Assembly: GCA_040905705.1 (NCBI GenBank)
Contig: JBBDQZ010000053.1
Span: 1-64,000 of the forward strand
Length of the DNA: 64,000 nt
Direction: 5' to 3'
DNA from: JBBDQZ01 sp040905705
GTDB taxonomy: Bacteria; Bacteroidota; Rhodothermia; Balneolales; Natronogracilivirgulaceae
In this document: positions 8,097 to 17,274 of the stretch, in pieces
Layout of the letters: each line of letters begins with the position of its first letter
How positions within the stretch are numbered: position 1 is the first letter of the stretch
Translations under genes and position numbers: made by a program
The notes under the pieces: generated by a model
Databases searched by the model: none
Seen by the model: only the letters and a program-made list of their open reading frames with translations
What the model was told of the DNA's origin: nothing

Positions 8097-10265
8097 ATGT
8101 ACAGACTGCATAATATAACATATTTTATATCAAATCGTGCACTTTTTGATAAGGTGTCATTGACATTTAATCGGGGGGACCGTATTGGGCTGATTGGGCC
8201 TAATGGTACGGGCAAAACCACGCTTTTGCGCATAATGTCCGGAAAACTGACTCCGGATAAAGGGCGCTGTGAGTGGGCATCAGGAACACGTATCGGATAT
8301 CTTCAACAGGATTCACTGGAGCAATCACGAGTGAATAAGGAATTCATGCATCATAAATTCCCGGAGAGTTCGTCAAATGTAAAAAATTCATCTGTTCGCC
8401 AACTGGTAATGGGAGCATTTGCAGAGACAAATGACCTGGAAAACCGTATTGCAGATGTGTCAGGCCGTATTTCGAAACTGGATACATATGAAGGTGAGGA
8501 GTACACCCAGCTGCTTACTCAGTTGGAAACATTGCAGGATCGCTATGAAATCATGGATGGGGGTAAACGTCATGCCAAAGTGGAAGATGCGTTGAAAGGG
8601 CTAGGTTTTACCACGGATCAACTGGATGTCCCACTTAATACGTTCAGCGGAGGATGGCAGATGCGGGCGTTACTGGCCAGGCTTCTTCTTGAGGCGCCCG
8701 ATATTTTGCTGCTTGATGAGCCTACCAACCATCTCGATATCGACAGTATAGAATGGTTGGAACGTTATCTGCCTGGATTTCCGGGTGCGGTATGGATCGT
8801 CAGTCATGACCGGATGTTCCTCAATCGGATGGTCACACATATCGCCGATCTGCGTCATCGACGATTATCGCTTTATATTGGAAATTATGACAATTATGAA
8901 CGTCAATATGAGCAACAGCAGGAATTACAATTACAGGCATGGGAAAATCAGCAAAAAGAGCTGGATCAGGCAGAGCGATTCATTACACGATTCCGTGCCA
9001 AAGCGACCAAGGCTCGGCAGGTGCAGAGCAGGATCAGGCAACTCGAGAAAATGGAACGGATAGAGCCGCCCGATGATGAAGACGCTTCAATCGATTTTAG
9101 GTTTCCCGATCCTCCGAGGCCCGGCATAATAGTTATGGCGCTCCGGAAGTTGACCAAGACTTACCATTCCGGCCGGGATAAGCCGGTTCCGGTTTTCACG
9201 GAAGGCCAGGATATAGAAATCGAACGAGGAGACAAGATCGCACTGATTGGTGCTAACGGTGCGGGTAAATCGACTCTTGCACGGATAATTAACGGCACTG
9301 AGCCATTTGACGGTGAGCGAAAAGTGGGTCATAATGTTTCAATGACATTTTTTGCACAACATCTTACCGATGTGCTGGGATCGGATCTTACCGTACTGGA
9401 GGAGATGGAGAGTTCAGCTAAAACTCCGGAAGCACGAACCCGGATCAGAGGAATTCTCGGGGCATTTCTCTTTTCAGGAGATGATGTTTTTAAAAAAGTC
9501 GGTGTGCTCAGCGGTGGTGAGCGAAGCCGCCTGGCGCTGGCTAAAAGTCTGCTTGAACCAGCCAATCTGCTGATTCTGGATGAGCCGACCAACCACCTTG
9601 ATATGTCTTCTAAAAGGGTGTTGTTGCGTGCATTGGAACAGTATAAAGGAACGGTAATTGCCGTCAGCCACGACCGGTATTTTTTAAACGGGTTTGCAAA
9701 TAAGGTCTGGCGTGTGGGAGATGGACGTTTGTATGAGTATCCCGGTGATTTCAGCTATTATGAATGGAAGGCCCGTAAGCAGGCGAAACAGGTTTCCGAA
9801 TCCGTATCGAAAACCGCATCTGAACCACTGCAATCAGTAGCGGAACAATCAAATTCCGATGGCTCACATACGACGGATAACGGTACCAGACGTGGTTGGC
9901 CGCCGGCGGGAGACAGAATAACTTCTCGAAATGCAGGTGGCCCCAAGCCCAGGGAAGTCAAACGTGCCGAAGCGGAACTGCGTAACCGGTTCGGCCGGGA
10001 GATGAAGCCTCTTAAAAAACAGCTCGCAGAACTTGAAAACGATATAGACCGGTTGGAAAAGGAAAAAGCTGAAATCGAGGCGCAGCTTGCCGATCCGAAA
10101 TTTTATGAATCAGGCCAGGCGCAGGAGGTACTCCGACAACACGATGACCTGGAAAGGCGACGGAACCGCAGCTGGAACAGCTGGACAGAGGCCACTGTCC
10201 GATTTGAGAAACTTGAAAAACGGTTCAACGAGGCTTTGGAGGAGATCTTACAGAGTAAATTATAG
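8097..10265 (+). CDS. ABC-F family ATPase (Uup/YdiF-like)
   Basis: A soluble tandem-ABC protein of 722 aa with no membrane domain. ABC-F proteins act on the ribosome, or in the Uup branch on ribosome/DNA processes. The first cassette has Walker A GPNGTGKTT (34-42), signature FSGGWQMRALLA and Walker B/D-loop LLLDEPTNHLD. The second has GANGAGKST (about 384), signature LSGGERSRLALA and LLILDEPTNHLDM. The inter-domain linker is charged and helical (EQQQELQLQAWENQQKELDQ). A low-complexity spacer and a long C-terminal coiled coil (about 625-722) resemble the Uup C-terminal domain. The ATG at 8097 opens directly into the first cassette. It is divergent from rpsU. Confidence 0.93.
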   Translation: MYRLHNITYFISNRALFDKVSLTFNRGDRIGLIGPNGTGKTTLLRIMSGKLTPDKGRCEWASGTRIGYLQQDSLEQSRVNKEFMHHKFPESSSNVKNSSVRQLVMGAFAETNDLENRIADVSGRISKLDTYEGEEYTQLLTQLETLQDRYEIMDGGKRHAKVEDALKGLGFTTDQLDVPLNTFSGGWQMRALLARLLLEAPDILLLDEPTNHLDIDSIEWLERYLPGFPGAVWIVSHDRMFLNRMVTHIADLRHRRLSLYIGNYDNYERQYEQQQELQLQAWENQQKELDQAERFITRFRAKATKARQVQSRIRQLEKMERIEPPDDEDASIDFRFPDPPRPGIIVMALRKLTKTYHSGRDKPVPVFTEGQDIEIERGDKIALIGANGAGKSTLARIINGTEPFDGERKVGHNVSMTFFAQHLTDVLGSDLTVLEEMESSAKTPEARTRIRGILGAFLFSGDDVFKKVGVLSGGERSRLALAKSLLEPANLLILDEPTNHLDMSSKRVLLRALEQYKGTVIAVSHDRYFLNGFANKVWRVGDGRLYEYPGDFSYYEWKARKQAKQVSESVSKTASEPLQSVAEQSNSDGSHTTDNGTRRGWPPAGDRITSRNAGGPKPREVKRAEAELRNRFGREMKPLKKQLAELENDIDRLEKEKAEIEAQLADPKFYESGQAQEVLRQHDDLERRRNRSWNSWTEATVRFEKLEKRFNEALEEILQSKL

Positions 10266-10418
10266 AAGGGGATGGAGGCACAAATGGATACAATTTTTCA
10301 AAGGTTTACATTTATTAATAGGCAAATGGATGGTTATATTGATATATTGAATGGACAGACAGAATTATATCCATAGTTAGCTTTCAGAGTTTAATGATCA
10401 AAAGCTGTATCGTATTCT

Positions 10419-11021
10419 ATGAAAAACACTCTATTTATATTAATCATAGCTTTATGTTTGAGTCATTCCGCTTATTCGCAGCACAAGGAATATCAGGGAA
10501 GTGATAACAAATATTTAGCTATTGAAAAACCGGAAGAAGATGTGCCGGCCCTGTTGCTTATTACCGGAAATGCTGCGGAAAGGCCCTTCTCCATTGCCGC
10601 ATATGACGAAAACGGGAACAGAACCGGTACGCTGGTAAATACAAGTGACTCTTATTCGGGTATTGTTGCATTGGATCTTCCCACAGGTCGCAATTCGCGA
10701 TATTTGGAATTGGAAGTGAGCGGACCGTGGTTGATTCGTGTGCATCCAATTGGGTCGGCTCCAAAAATATCACCTGGTGAAGAATTCAGTGATGCAGGTG
10801 ACAATGTATTATGGGTCGATGGGGATGCGTCGCGAGCTACGATTCATGCGGATAACCGGTCCAGTGAAAATTTTACGATCAGGGCGTTTGACGAATTTGG
10901 GAATTATAACGGCTTGCTGGTTCATACTACAAGCAGTTATTCCGGTGAGGAGATGATACCTGACCATACTCTTCTTCTTGTAGTCAAAGCGATGGGTAGC
11001 TGGAGTATTACACTGGAATAA
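10419..11021 (+). CDS. secreted protein with two tandem homologous domains
   Basis: A 200-aa protein with a clear Sec signal peptide (hydrophobic residues 4-18, cleavage likely after AYS at 18-20). The mature part contains an internal duplication. Residues 57-108 (FSIAAYDENGNRTGTLVNTS, then DSYSG and a segment ending GPWLIRV) align with residues 152-199 (FTIRAFDEFGNYNGLLVHTT, then SSYSG and a segment ending GSWSITL). Each copy looks like a small beta-sandwich. I do not recognise a characterised family. It lies alone between the ABC-F gene and the TIGR02757 gene, without a sorting domain or lipobox, so it may be periplasmic or released. Confidence 0.8.
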   Translation: MKNTLFILIIALCLSHSAYSQHKEYQGSDNKYLAIEKPEEDVPALLLITGNAAERPFSIAAYDENGNRTGTLVNTSDSYSGIVALDLPTGRNSRYLELEVSGPWLIRVHPIGSAPKISPGEEFSDAGDNVLWVDGDASRATIHADNRSSENFTIRAFDEFGNYNGLLVHTTSSYSGEEMIPDHTLLLVVKAMGSWSITLE

Positions 11022-11093
11022 GTATTAAAACTGCATCCACAACTCTCCCGGAATCATTGTGAATCCCGGATTGGTGATGTTGCTCGGGCGCCA

Positions 11094-11969
11094 TTAACCC
11101 GTCCGTATGCTGTGATTGATTACTAATACTTTCGGGATGGGAATGGATCTGATTCCAATTCCGAAGAGAGCATAGTCGTATTTGGCGGGATCGTAGAGAT
11201 CCATAATCCGGAGCCGTGTTGTCAATTCGTCTGCCGCTTTCCAGTCGTTGGATGAACGAGTCAGCAATCCGAATAGACGTGAGTATCTCGCCACATGAAC
11301 GTCCAGGGGGATCATCAATTCCGAGGCCGACATGAACCGCATAGTCCCGGGGTCGACGCAACTGTTCCTCCGGATAACCCAACGAAGATACAGCCATAAT
11401 CTTTTGCATGAGCTATTATTGTCAGGACTCGTAATATGTTTCCGTACACGTTTTGGTGCTTCGGGAATGAACCGGAAGAATCTGTCGTGAAATTCCGAAA
11501 GTAATGGACGTGAAGAAGCTACATATATCGTAGACCTCCGATAGCAATCAGCCCAGAAATTTTCGAATGTTCCGTAATCACGCAATATCCGCGACAACCC
11601 GCGCAGAATCCAGCGAATATCATCTGAAGTAAAAGTCCGGTGTTTAAACCCATCAAGGTGTATTTCGTCGATGGGGGTCAGATTACCGATGAAATTTGCC
11701 GGTCCTGTACCGAAACGGCTCAGCAGATCCTCGACTTTTGCCATTACAATGTTACGCCGTCCCCAGGCAAGGAGAGCTGCCAGAAATCCGGTGATATTCC
11801 GGTCCTCGTTATCATCAAATCGATACATAAAGGCCACAGGGTCGACAGCGATATAATCCGGAGTCTCTATTTGTTTAACGATGGGATCGAGAAAAGACTT
11901 GAGACGCGGAAGATGTTCTTCCGGCAATGGAAGAAGAGCTGAGTGCCGGTTGTGACGGGTATCGATCAT
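11094..11969 (-). CDS. TIGR02757 (DUF2400) family protein
   Basis: A 291-aa protein resembling the conserved Bacteroidota/Spirochaete family TIGR02757, whose function is not established. Conserved-looking stretches include DPVAFMYRFDDNEDRNITGF, AALLAWGRRN, LLWLYLRWVIRR-type and PLDVHVARYSRLFGLLTR segments. These suggest an all-helical fold distantly like HhH-GPD DNA glycosylases. It lies directly downstream of mutY on the same strand. If the HhH resemblance is real this would fit a DNA-repair pairing, but that is speculative. The ATG at 11969 is the only sensible start. Confidence 0.82.
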   Translation of the reverse strand: MIDTRHNRHSALLPLPEEHLPRLKSFLDPIVKQIETPDYIAVDPVAFMYRFDDNEDRNITGFLAALLAWGRRNIVMAKVEDLLSRFGTGPANFIGNLTPIDEIHLDGFKHRTFTSDDIRWILRGLSRILRDYGTFENFWADCYRRSTIYVASSRPLLSEFHDRFFRFIPEAPKRVRKHITSPDNNSSCKRLWLYLRWVIRRNSCVDPGTMRFMSASELMIPLDVHVARYSRLFGLLTRSSNDWKAADELTTRLRIMDLYDPAKYDYALFGIGIRSIPIPKVLVINHSIRTG

Positions 11970-12050
11970 TATGTATAGTTTTTATCGTTGCCCGGCGCAC
12001 GGGTTGCGAAAGCTTATGTTACAGTAATAAGGCCTTGAAGAGTGCATGAG

Positions 12051-13214
12051 TCATTTGGAATGATACTTCACCAGGGTGTCTGTGATCTTCCTGTTGGCCT
12101 TTGGAAAAGCGTAATTATCAAGCTCTTTCTCTTTTATCCATCGAAAAGGTTCGCCATTCCGGGCTCTTGGCGTACCATTTTGTATAGTAGCAAAAAACGC
12201 ATGCAGAGTGATTGAAAAATGACTATAAGTATGACGTATTACTTCAAATGGCTCCGATTCCACAGAAACATCCACATCCAGTTCCTCCCTGAGTTCTCTC
12301 CGCACTGTATCAGAAAGAGATTCACCCGGCTTCTGCTTGCCACCTGGAAATTCCCAGAGTCCACCAAGCATGGCTTTCTCAGGTCTTTTTGCAATTAAAA
12401 GCCTTCCGTATCTGTCCCGTACCACACCTGCGGCAATTTGGTAATGGGGCCGCTTTTTTATTGGCGATTTCCATGGATACAGCGACGTCTCATTGCGCAG
12501 ATAAGCCGTACATTTGTTCTGAAGTGGGCAAGAGGAGCATTTTGGTGACGAAGGTCTGCAAATTATTGCCCCGAGTTCCATCATGGCCTGGTTAAAATCA
12601 CCCGGACATGACCTGTCCAACAGGGCTTCCGCTTTTTTAGTAATATATTTTTGAACCGAATTTTTGCGGATGTCCTCACCGATTGCAAAAAGTCGACTGA
12701 TAACACGGGTGACATTGCCATCGACAACAGCGTAAGGCCTGCTCCATGCGATGCTCATGATGGCCGATGCGGTATAAGGACCTATTCCCTGTAGTGTAAT
12801 CAATTCATCGTAACAGGCTGGAAACACTCCATGATGACGTTGTACAATTTGTTTAGCCGCTTTATGCAAATTGTGTGCACGAGAATAATATCCGAGACCT
12901 TCCCACAGAAGAAGCACCTCATCAATATGAGCACGTGACAATGTAAAAACATCCGGAAAACGGTTGACGAAACGTTCGAAGTAAGGTCGGGCCTGATCAA
13001 CCCGTGTCTGTTGAAGCATGACTTCGGATAGCCATATCAAATATGGATCCCCGGTTTGCCTCCACGGCATATCCCGTTTTACATGTTGGAACCATTGCAG
13101 CAATGCATTGCGCGACTTTTTATCGAGGACAAGATCGGCATCTATTATTTTCTTTCGTCCGGACTCATCCTTTCGAATAATTTTATCTGTTCCTTTATGG
13201 TTGTACCCATCCAT
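12051..13214 (-). CDS. mutY: A/G-specific adenine glycosylase MutY
   Basis: This enzyme removes adenine mispaired with 8-oxoguanine. Numbered from the ATG at 13214 (387 aa), it shows WLSEVMLQQT with catalytic Glu 64, the helix-hairpin-helix LQGIGPYTASAI, catalytic VVDGNV (Asp 165) and a [4Fe-4S] cluster (Cys 219, 226, 229, 235). A C-terminal NUDIX-like domain recognises 8-oxoG (GGLWEFPGGKQKPGES). The frame also has a GTG at 13271, which would add 19 residues and overlap the upstream gene by 14 nt. Even the shorter form has an unusual, lysine-rich ~45-residue N-terminal extension. Confidence 0.95.
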   Translation of the reverse strand: MDGYNHKGTDKIIRKDESGRKKIIDADLVLDKKSRNALLQWFQHVKRDMPWRQTGDPYLIWLSEVMLQQTRVDQARPYFERFVNRFPDVFTLSRAHIDEVLLLWEGLGYYSRAHNLHKAAKQIVQRHHGVFPACYDELITLQGIGPYTASAIMSIAWSRPYAVVDGNVTRVISRLFAIGEDIRKNSVQKYITKKAEALLDRSCPGDFNQAMMELGAIICRPSSPKCSSCPLQNKCTAYLRNETSLYPWKSPIKKRPHYQIAAGVVRDRYGRLLIAKRPEKAMLGGLWEFPGGKQKPGESLSDTVRRELREELDVDVSVESEPFEVIRHTYSHFSITLHAFFATIQNGTPRARNGEPFRWIKEKELDNYAFPKANRKITDTLVKYHSK

Positions 13215-13257
13215 CTTTATGGCAGGCCTGTTACCCGTTTTGTCATCAGGTTTATTT

Positions 13258-14898
13258 TCAGGAATCTCCACGTTGCAGATTAATAACGTTGATTTTTATA
13301 TCCAGAGAGGATGCAGCACCATATTGATCGGTAGCAATCACCTGAAAGGTGTGTTCGCCGGTTTGCCGACGGGTAGGAATCCATTCGAATTGACCACTGC
13401 GTTCATTCAGGGAGGCATTTTCAGGCAGGTCGACTCCGATATATCGAATCATATTACTATCACTTCCATCGGGATCACTCGCCTGAAAGGGAATAGTAAA
13501 TTCTTCGTTTACAGGTATGGAAAGTTGGCGAACAGGTGAAAAGCGGGGTGGACTGTTAAATGGTCGTACGGTAACCGAGAAGGAGGTACTGTCACTCTGT
13601 CCATCCGGTGTATTGGCGATCAACGAAATAGCGTGAGTGCCGACATGTGAAGACGAAGGTTGCCAATACAAGCTGTTTCCACGAATACTTATTCCATTAA
13701 TATTTGATCTCTGTTGAAACCGGACTTCCTGCATATTGTGACTACTTTCAAGGGAGAGTGGCAAAATCAGTGGACGAGGATACGGGATGATCTGATTGTC
13801 AATTTCGGTAACACGAAGGATTTCGCTGGTATTTTGGCCTGGACGGGAAACGGCTCCTTCATCCTGTCCATTCTCATTGTTGAATATTGCGACGTCCCCG
13901 GTGTCCTGCCATCGGCTAAGTTGTTGAAAGTCACTGATCCAAAGTTGATCCTTGAAAGTGGTGATATGATTGCCGGCTGTAGCATCATCCCTGAAGAGTG
14001 TAGGGCTAAGACCCTGGCGGGCGATCCATATTCGGTTACTTTCCCCCCGGATAAAATAATTATTATTCCAATTAACGAGATGAGTAACCGGCTCATCAAT
14101 TTTGAACAATTCATCGGATCTGCCATCGGTTCGTATCCTGTGCACAGACCCGTTATCGGTAGTAACATAGAGACTGTTCCCGATTGTATGGAGCCGGCTG
14201 GAATTTGAAGGGAGCCTGTATTCGGTCTTATTGGACAATTCCCCATTCCGGTATTCAAAAAGGAAAAGCCGGTTTTGATCATCCAGTGCAAAGAGCCGGT
14301 TTGAGATTCGTGACAGGGAAATGAACGGTTGGTCATGTTGAAATGCGGATTCGGGATTGCGATCAACAGACTCTGGAGAATCAAGTGAAAGTTTACGAAT
14401 ACCGTATTGATAATCGGAAAGAAAAAGGTCGTTATTGATACGTACCACATCTCCGGGGTCGAACGACAGACGTGTGGATGAATATACACCGAGCACTGAG
14501 GTAGGTTCAATTACGGTCAGACGCTGGTTTCTTCCAAAAAGGTAGGAAAAACGTATGTCGGTAACGAGATGATCTCCCCGATTGGCGAGGCCGGAGGATG
14601 TATACAGCCACTGAAGCGAGTCGGCTGAAGTGCGGAATACAATAAGACCTTCACGCTCCGACAAGACGAACATGTGAGCATCACTACTAGTAACGGCCTT
14701 TATATCCGGTACTTCCATGAGCGTTTCCAGGCTTTTAACCAGATCAGGTCTTGCCTCGGACAGTTGATATGTTGATAAACTAAATAAAAGACCTCCAAAA
14801 ATGACGATAAGCAAGGCTGAAAAAAAATGGCAAGCAGCAGAGACTGACGGATGTTGCCTGGGCTCAGTATGTGTGGATGGATAAACAGACGTGAACAT
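13258..14898 (-). CDS. membrane-anchored beta-propeller and Ig-like domain protein
   Basis: A 546-aa protein of unknown role. An N-terminal hydrophobic segment (about residues 26-45, ALLIVIFGGLLFSLS) anchors it with the bulk outside the cytoplasm. Residues ~60-360 look like a WD/PQQ-type beta-propeller with repeated short beta strands and aromatic/Asp turns. The C-terminal ~180 residues form two Ig/cadherin-like (He_PIG-type) domains, ending with FQASDPDGSDS and EWIPTRRQTGEHTF. The frame runs to a TTG at 14916, but the ATG at 14898 has a good SD (AGGTGA, 14904-14909) overlapping the stop codon of the upstream SDR gene, implying translational coupling. Confidence 0.8.
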   Translation of the reverse strand: MFTSVYPSTHTEPRQHPSVSAACHFFSALLIVIFGGLLFSLSTYQLSEARPDLVKSLETLMEVPDIKAVTSSDAHMFVLSEREGLIVFRTSADSLQWLYTSSGLANRGDHLVTDIRFSYLFGRNQRLTVIEPTSVLGVYSSTRLSFDPGDVVRINNDLFLSDYQYGIRKLSLDSPESVDRNPESAFQHDQPFISLSRISNRLFALDDQNRLFLFEYRNGELSNKTEYRLPSNSSRLHTIGNSLYVTTDNGSVHRIRTDGRSDELFKIDEPVTHLVNWNNNYFIRGESNRIWIARQGLSPTLFRDDATAGNHITTFKDQLWISDFQQLSRWQDTGDVAIFNNENGQDEGAVSRPGQNTSEILRVTEIDNQIIPYPRPLILPLSLESSHNMQEVRFQQRSNINGISIRGNSLYWQPSSSHVGTHAISLIANTPDGQSDSTSFSVTVRPFNSPPRFSPVRQLSIPVNEEFTIPFQASDPDGSDSNMIRYIGVDLPENASLNERSGQFEWIPTRRQTGEHTFQVIATDQYGAASSLDIKINVINLQRGDS

Positions 14899-14906
14899 GG
14901 AATCAC

Positions 14907-15878
14907 CTATAACCAATGATGTCGTTTGTACCAGAGAATGGTATCATTAAGACCGCTTTTAAGGTCCGTTTTTTGCCGGAAACCAAGCCGATTCCTGGCC
15001 TTGTTGACCGAACAGGTCCACTGCATGCCCAGTTCTTTGGCCTTGTCGCGATTAATAACGGGGTACCGGCCAATTAATGATGCAATTTTTTCCATCAAGA
15101 ATCCGATACTTTCAATAAGTAGAGGCCTTATATGGATACCGTACAGTTTTTTTCCAAATATCTGTTCTGTAGCACGACTGATTTCATTCCAGGTATAGGT
15201 ATCCTCACTGGAGATGAAATAGGTTTCAACCCCGGGTTTTTTTTCAGCAGAGGCCAGTAATATTCCATCAATCAGGTCCCGGACATGAATAAGCGAAACC
15301 CGTGTTTTCGCACCGTCTCCAAAAATTGGAAAGAACCGGCAGGAAGCCATTTGAAAGACTGTGAAGATCTGATCTTCTCTTGGGCCGTATACAGCGGGAG
15401 GGCGCACAATGGTGACCGAAATACGGTCGTCTGCTACTCGTGCAATCATTTCCTCCATCTTTTTTTTTGATACTCCATACCTGGTGATTGGCATCAAAGG
15501 GTCTTCCTCATTCAAAGGCCTGTTAAAACTTGGGCCGCATGCTGCGAGAGAGGATAGTACAACCAGTTTAGGCACGTTCTGTTTCATGGCCAGGCGAAGT
15601 ATATTTTCGGTAGCTTCTACATTGGTCCGATCAAAAGTTTTTTGATCGGGGGCTTTGACCAGGCCGGCAATATGAAAAATCGTATCCGTATTTTCAATTC
15701 CCCGCTGTAGTGCAGCAAGATCTTGAAGGGTTCCTTTTACTTTAACTATATCTTTGTCGTGCAGCCATTTATCGTTGGAACGGATAAGACATCGGATTTC
15801 GTTATTCGGTTTTTTCAGCAGTGCATCCACAAGGTGGCTGCCAATAAATCCGGTTCCTCCGGTTACGAATGCTTTCAT
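14907..15878 (-). CDS. extended SDR, NAD-dependent epimerase/dehydratase; candidate ceramide reductase
   Basis: A 323-aa extended short-chain dehydrogenase. The Rossmann motif is GGTGFIG (7-13), the catalytic Ser is in VVLSSLAA (about 109-110), and the YxxxK pair is Tyr 134/Lys 138 (RYGVSKKK). RPPAVYGPRED is the usual extended-SDR substrate loop. Sugar-nucleotide epimerases share this fold. However, the gene sits next to a glycosyltransferase, serine palmitoyltransferase and a GNAT protein, and the ceramide reductase CerR of Caulobacter belongs to the same superfamily. I therefore infer that reduction of a 3-oxo-ceramide is a plausible role. It is co-transcribed with the propeller protein and divergent from the GT4 gene. 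Confidence 0.85.
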   Translation of the reverse strand: MKAFVTGGTGFIGSHLVDALLKKPNNEIRCLIRSNDKWLHDKDIVKVKGTLQDLAALQRGIENTDTIFHIAGLVKAPDQKTFDRTNVEATENILRLAMKQNVPKLVVLSSLAACGPSFNRPLNEEDPLMPITRYGVSKKKMEEMIARVADDRISVTIVRPPAVYGPREDQIFTVFQMASCRFFPIFGDGAKTRVSLIHVRDLIDGILLASAEKKPGVETYFISSEDTYTWNEISRATEQIFGKKLYGIHIRPLLIESIGFLMEKIASLIGRYPVINRDKAKELGMQWTCSVNKARNRLGFRQKTDLKSGLNDTILWYKRHHWL

Positions 15879-15997
15879 AAAAAATTTGTATACTTAGTGT
15901 ACTTTTCTTCTCTTTTGAGCAGGTTTGTTATGAGAATTATGAAGTAGTGTGCGACGGTTGTAACAATCTTCAAATATATCATTTTTTTTCTGAATGC

Positions 15998-17131
15998 ATG
16001 CGAAAACCTCGGATCGCACTCTTTACTGGAAATTATTATCATATTCGTGACGGAGTATCCAATACACTGAACCGTCTGGTAGTATTTCTTGAAACACAAG
16101 GATACCATATTCAGGTATTCGGGCCATGGGCTCCGCAACCCGCTTTTTCACCTGCCGGTACATTTGTTCCTGTCTATTCGATACCTTTTCCGGGGCGGTC
16201 AGAATATCGGATCGCGCTCTGTTTTCCCGAGACTGAAAAACAAAAATTAAGGGATTTCAATCCCGATTTGATTCATATTGCCACTCCTGATATCCTGGGT
16301 TTTGCCGCCTTGCTATATGGCAAAAAACACGGAATTCCTGTTGTATCATCATATCATACTCATTTTACAAGTTATTTGAAATATTATCACCTCGGTTTTC
16401 TGGAGCGGTTATTGTGGAAATATCTTTCCTGGTTTTATCGTCATTGCGAACATCTTTATGTGCCTTCGCGGTCAATGATGGAACATCTGCAGAACTCGGG
16501 AGTGAAAACAAAACTCAAGCTTTGGGAACGGGGAGTGGATACCGGTCTGTTTCATCCAGGGCAGCGAGACCATTCATGGCGGTCATACTTGGGTTTCAAT
16601 AATGACGATATTGTTGTAACTTTTTTGTCACGCCTGGTTTGGGAAAAGAACCTGGATATTGTAGCTAAAACATTTACAAAACTCAACGAAAACAGTACAT
16701 CTATACGTACATTGATAGTGGGTGATGGGCCGGCCAGAGAGGAATTGCAACGTATGATGCCAAATACCGTCTTCACCGGTCATCTTGAAGGTGATGATGT
16801 GGCTCGGGCCTATGCGAGCAGTGAACTTTTTTTCTTTCCATCTGATACGGAAACTTTTGGGAACGTAACACTTGAAGCCATGTCTTGTGGATTGCCGATC
16901 GTGGCAGCGGATGCCGTTGGCAGCAGGTCACTGGTTACTAACGATGTCAATGGATTTTTGGCACCAGCACTTGATGTCAGCACTTTCATCGAATATATCC
17001 GAAAGATAGCTGAAAACAGGGAACTAAAAGATCGAATGGCTTCCGAATCGCGTATTATAGCTGAAAGATATGACTGGAACCGGATTTTGGAAAATCTTAC
17101 TATCTATTATCAGGAAATACATATAAAATAG
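15998..17131 (+). CDS. GT4-family glycosyltransferase
   Basis: A retaining GT-B glycosyltransferase of 377 aa. It begins MRKPRIALFTGNYY with the GT4 N-terminal glycine loop (HIRDGVSNTLNRLV), has DLIHIATPDILGFAALLYGK and SSYHTHFTSY, and carries the E-x7-E donor-binding motif in ETFGNVTLEAMSCGLP. The closest style is the membrane-associated lipid glycosyltransferases (MgtA/SQD2/PimB-like), which transfer hexoses to lipid acceptors. The frame is open from 15947, but the ATG at 15998 starts exactly at the expected N-terminus. Its position beside sphingolipid genes suggests a glycolipid product; donor and acceptor are unknown. Confidence 0.9.
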   Translation: MRKPRIALFTGNYYHIRDGVSNTLNRLVVFLETQGYHIQVFGPWAPQPAFSPAGTFVPVYSIPFPGRSEYRIALCFPETEKQKLRDFNPDLIHIATPDILGFAALLYGKKHGIPVVSSYHTHFTSYLKYYHLGFLERLLWKYLSWFYRHCEHLYVPSRSMMEHLQNSGVKTKLKLWERGVDTGLFHPGQRDHSWRSYLGFNNDDIVVTFLSRLVWEKNLDIVAKTFTKLNENSTSIRTLIVGDGPAREELQRMMPNTVFTGHLEGDDVARAYASSELFFFPSDTETFGNVTLEAMSCGLPIVAADAVGSRSLVTNDVNGFLAPALDVSTFIEYIRKIAENRELKDRMASESRIIAERYDWNRILENLTIYYQEIHIK

Positions 17132-17274
17132 TGTATTCAGATACGTTGATGACAGATTTATGTCAATTGTTCGAACCGCGTACTGGTCGCGATGGAAGTG
17201 TAATAATAATTGCAGGTTACGAATAATAATGATTATTTTTAAGGTTTTGTTCGGCCAAAAGGTATAAACAATAA

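Noticed and set aside
13767..14510. 247-aa open frame antisense-strand shadow within the propeller gene
   Set aside because: It is on the same strand as the propeller gene but in another frame, rich in Ile/Ser/Pro with no domain. The main frame has a good SD and recognisable domains.
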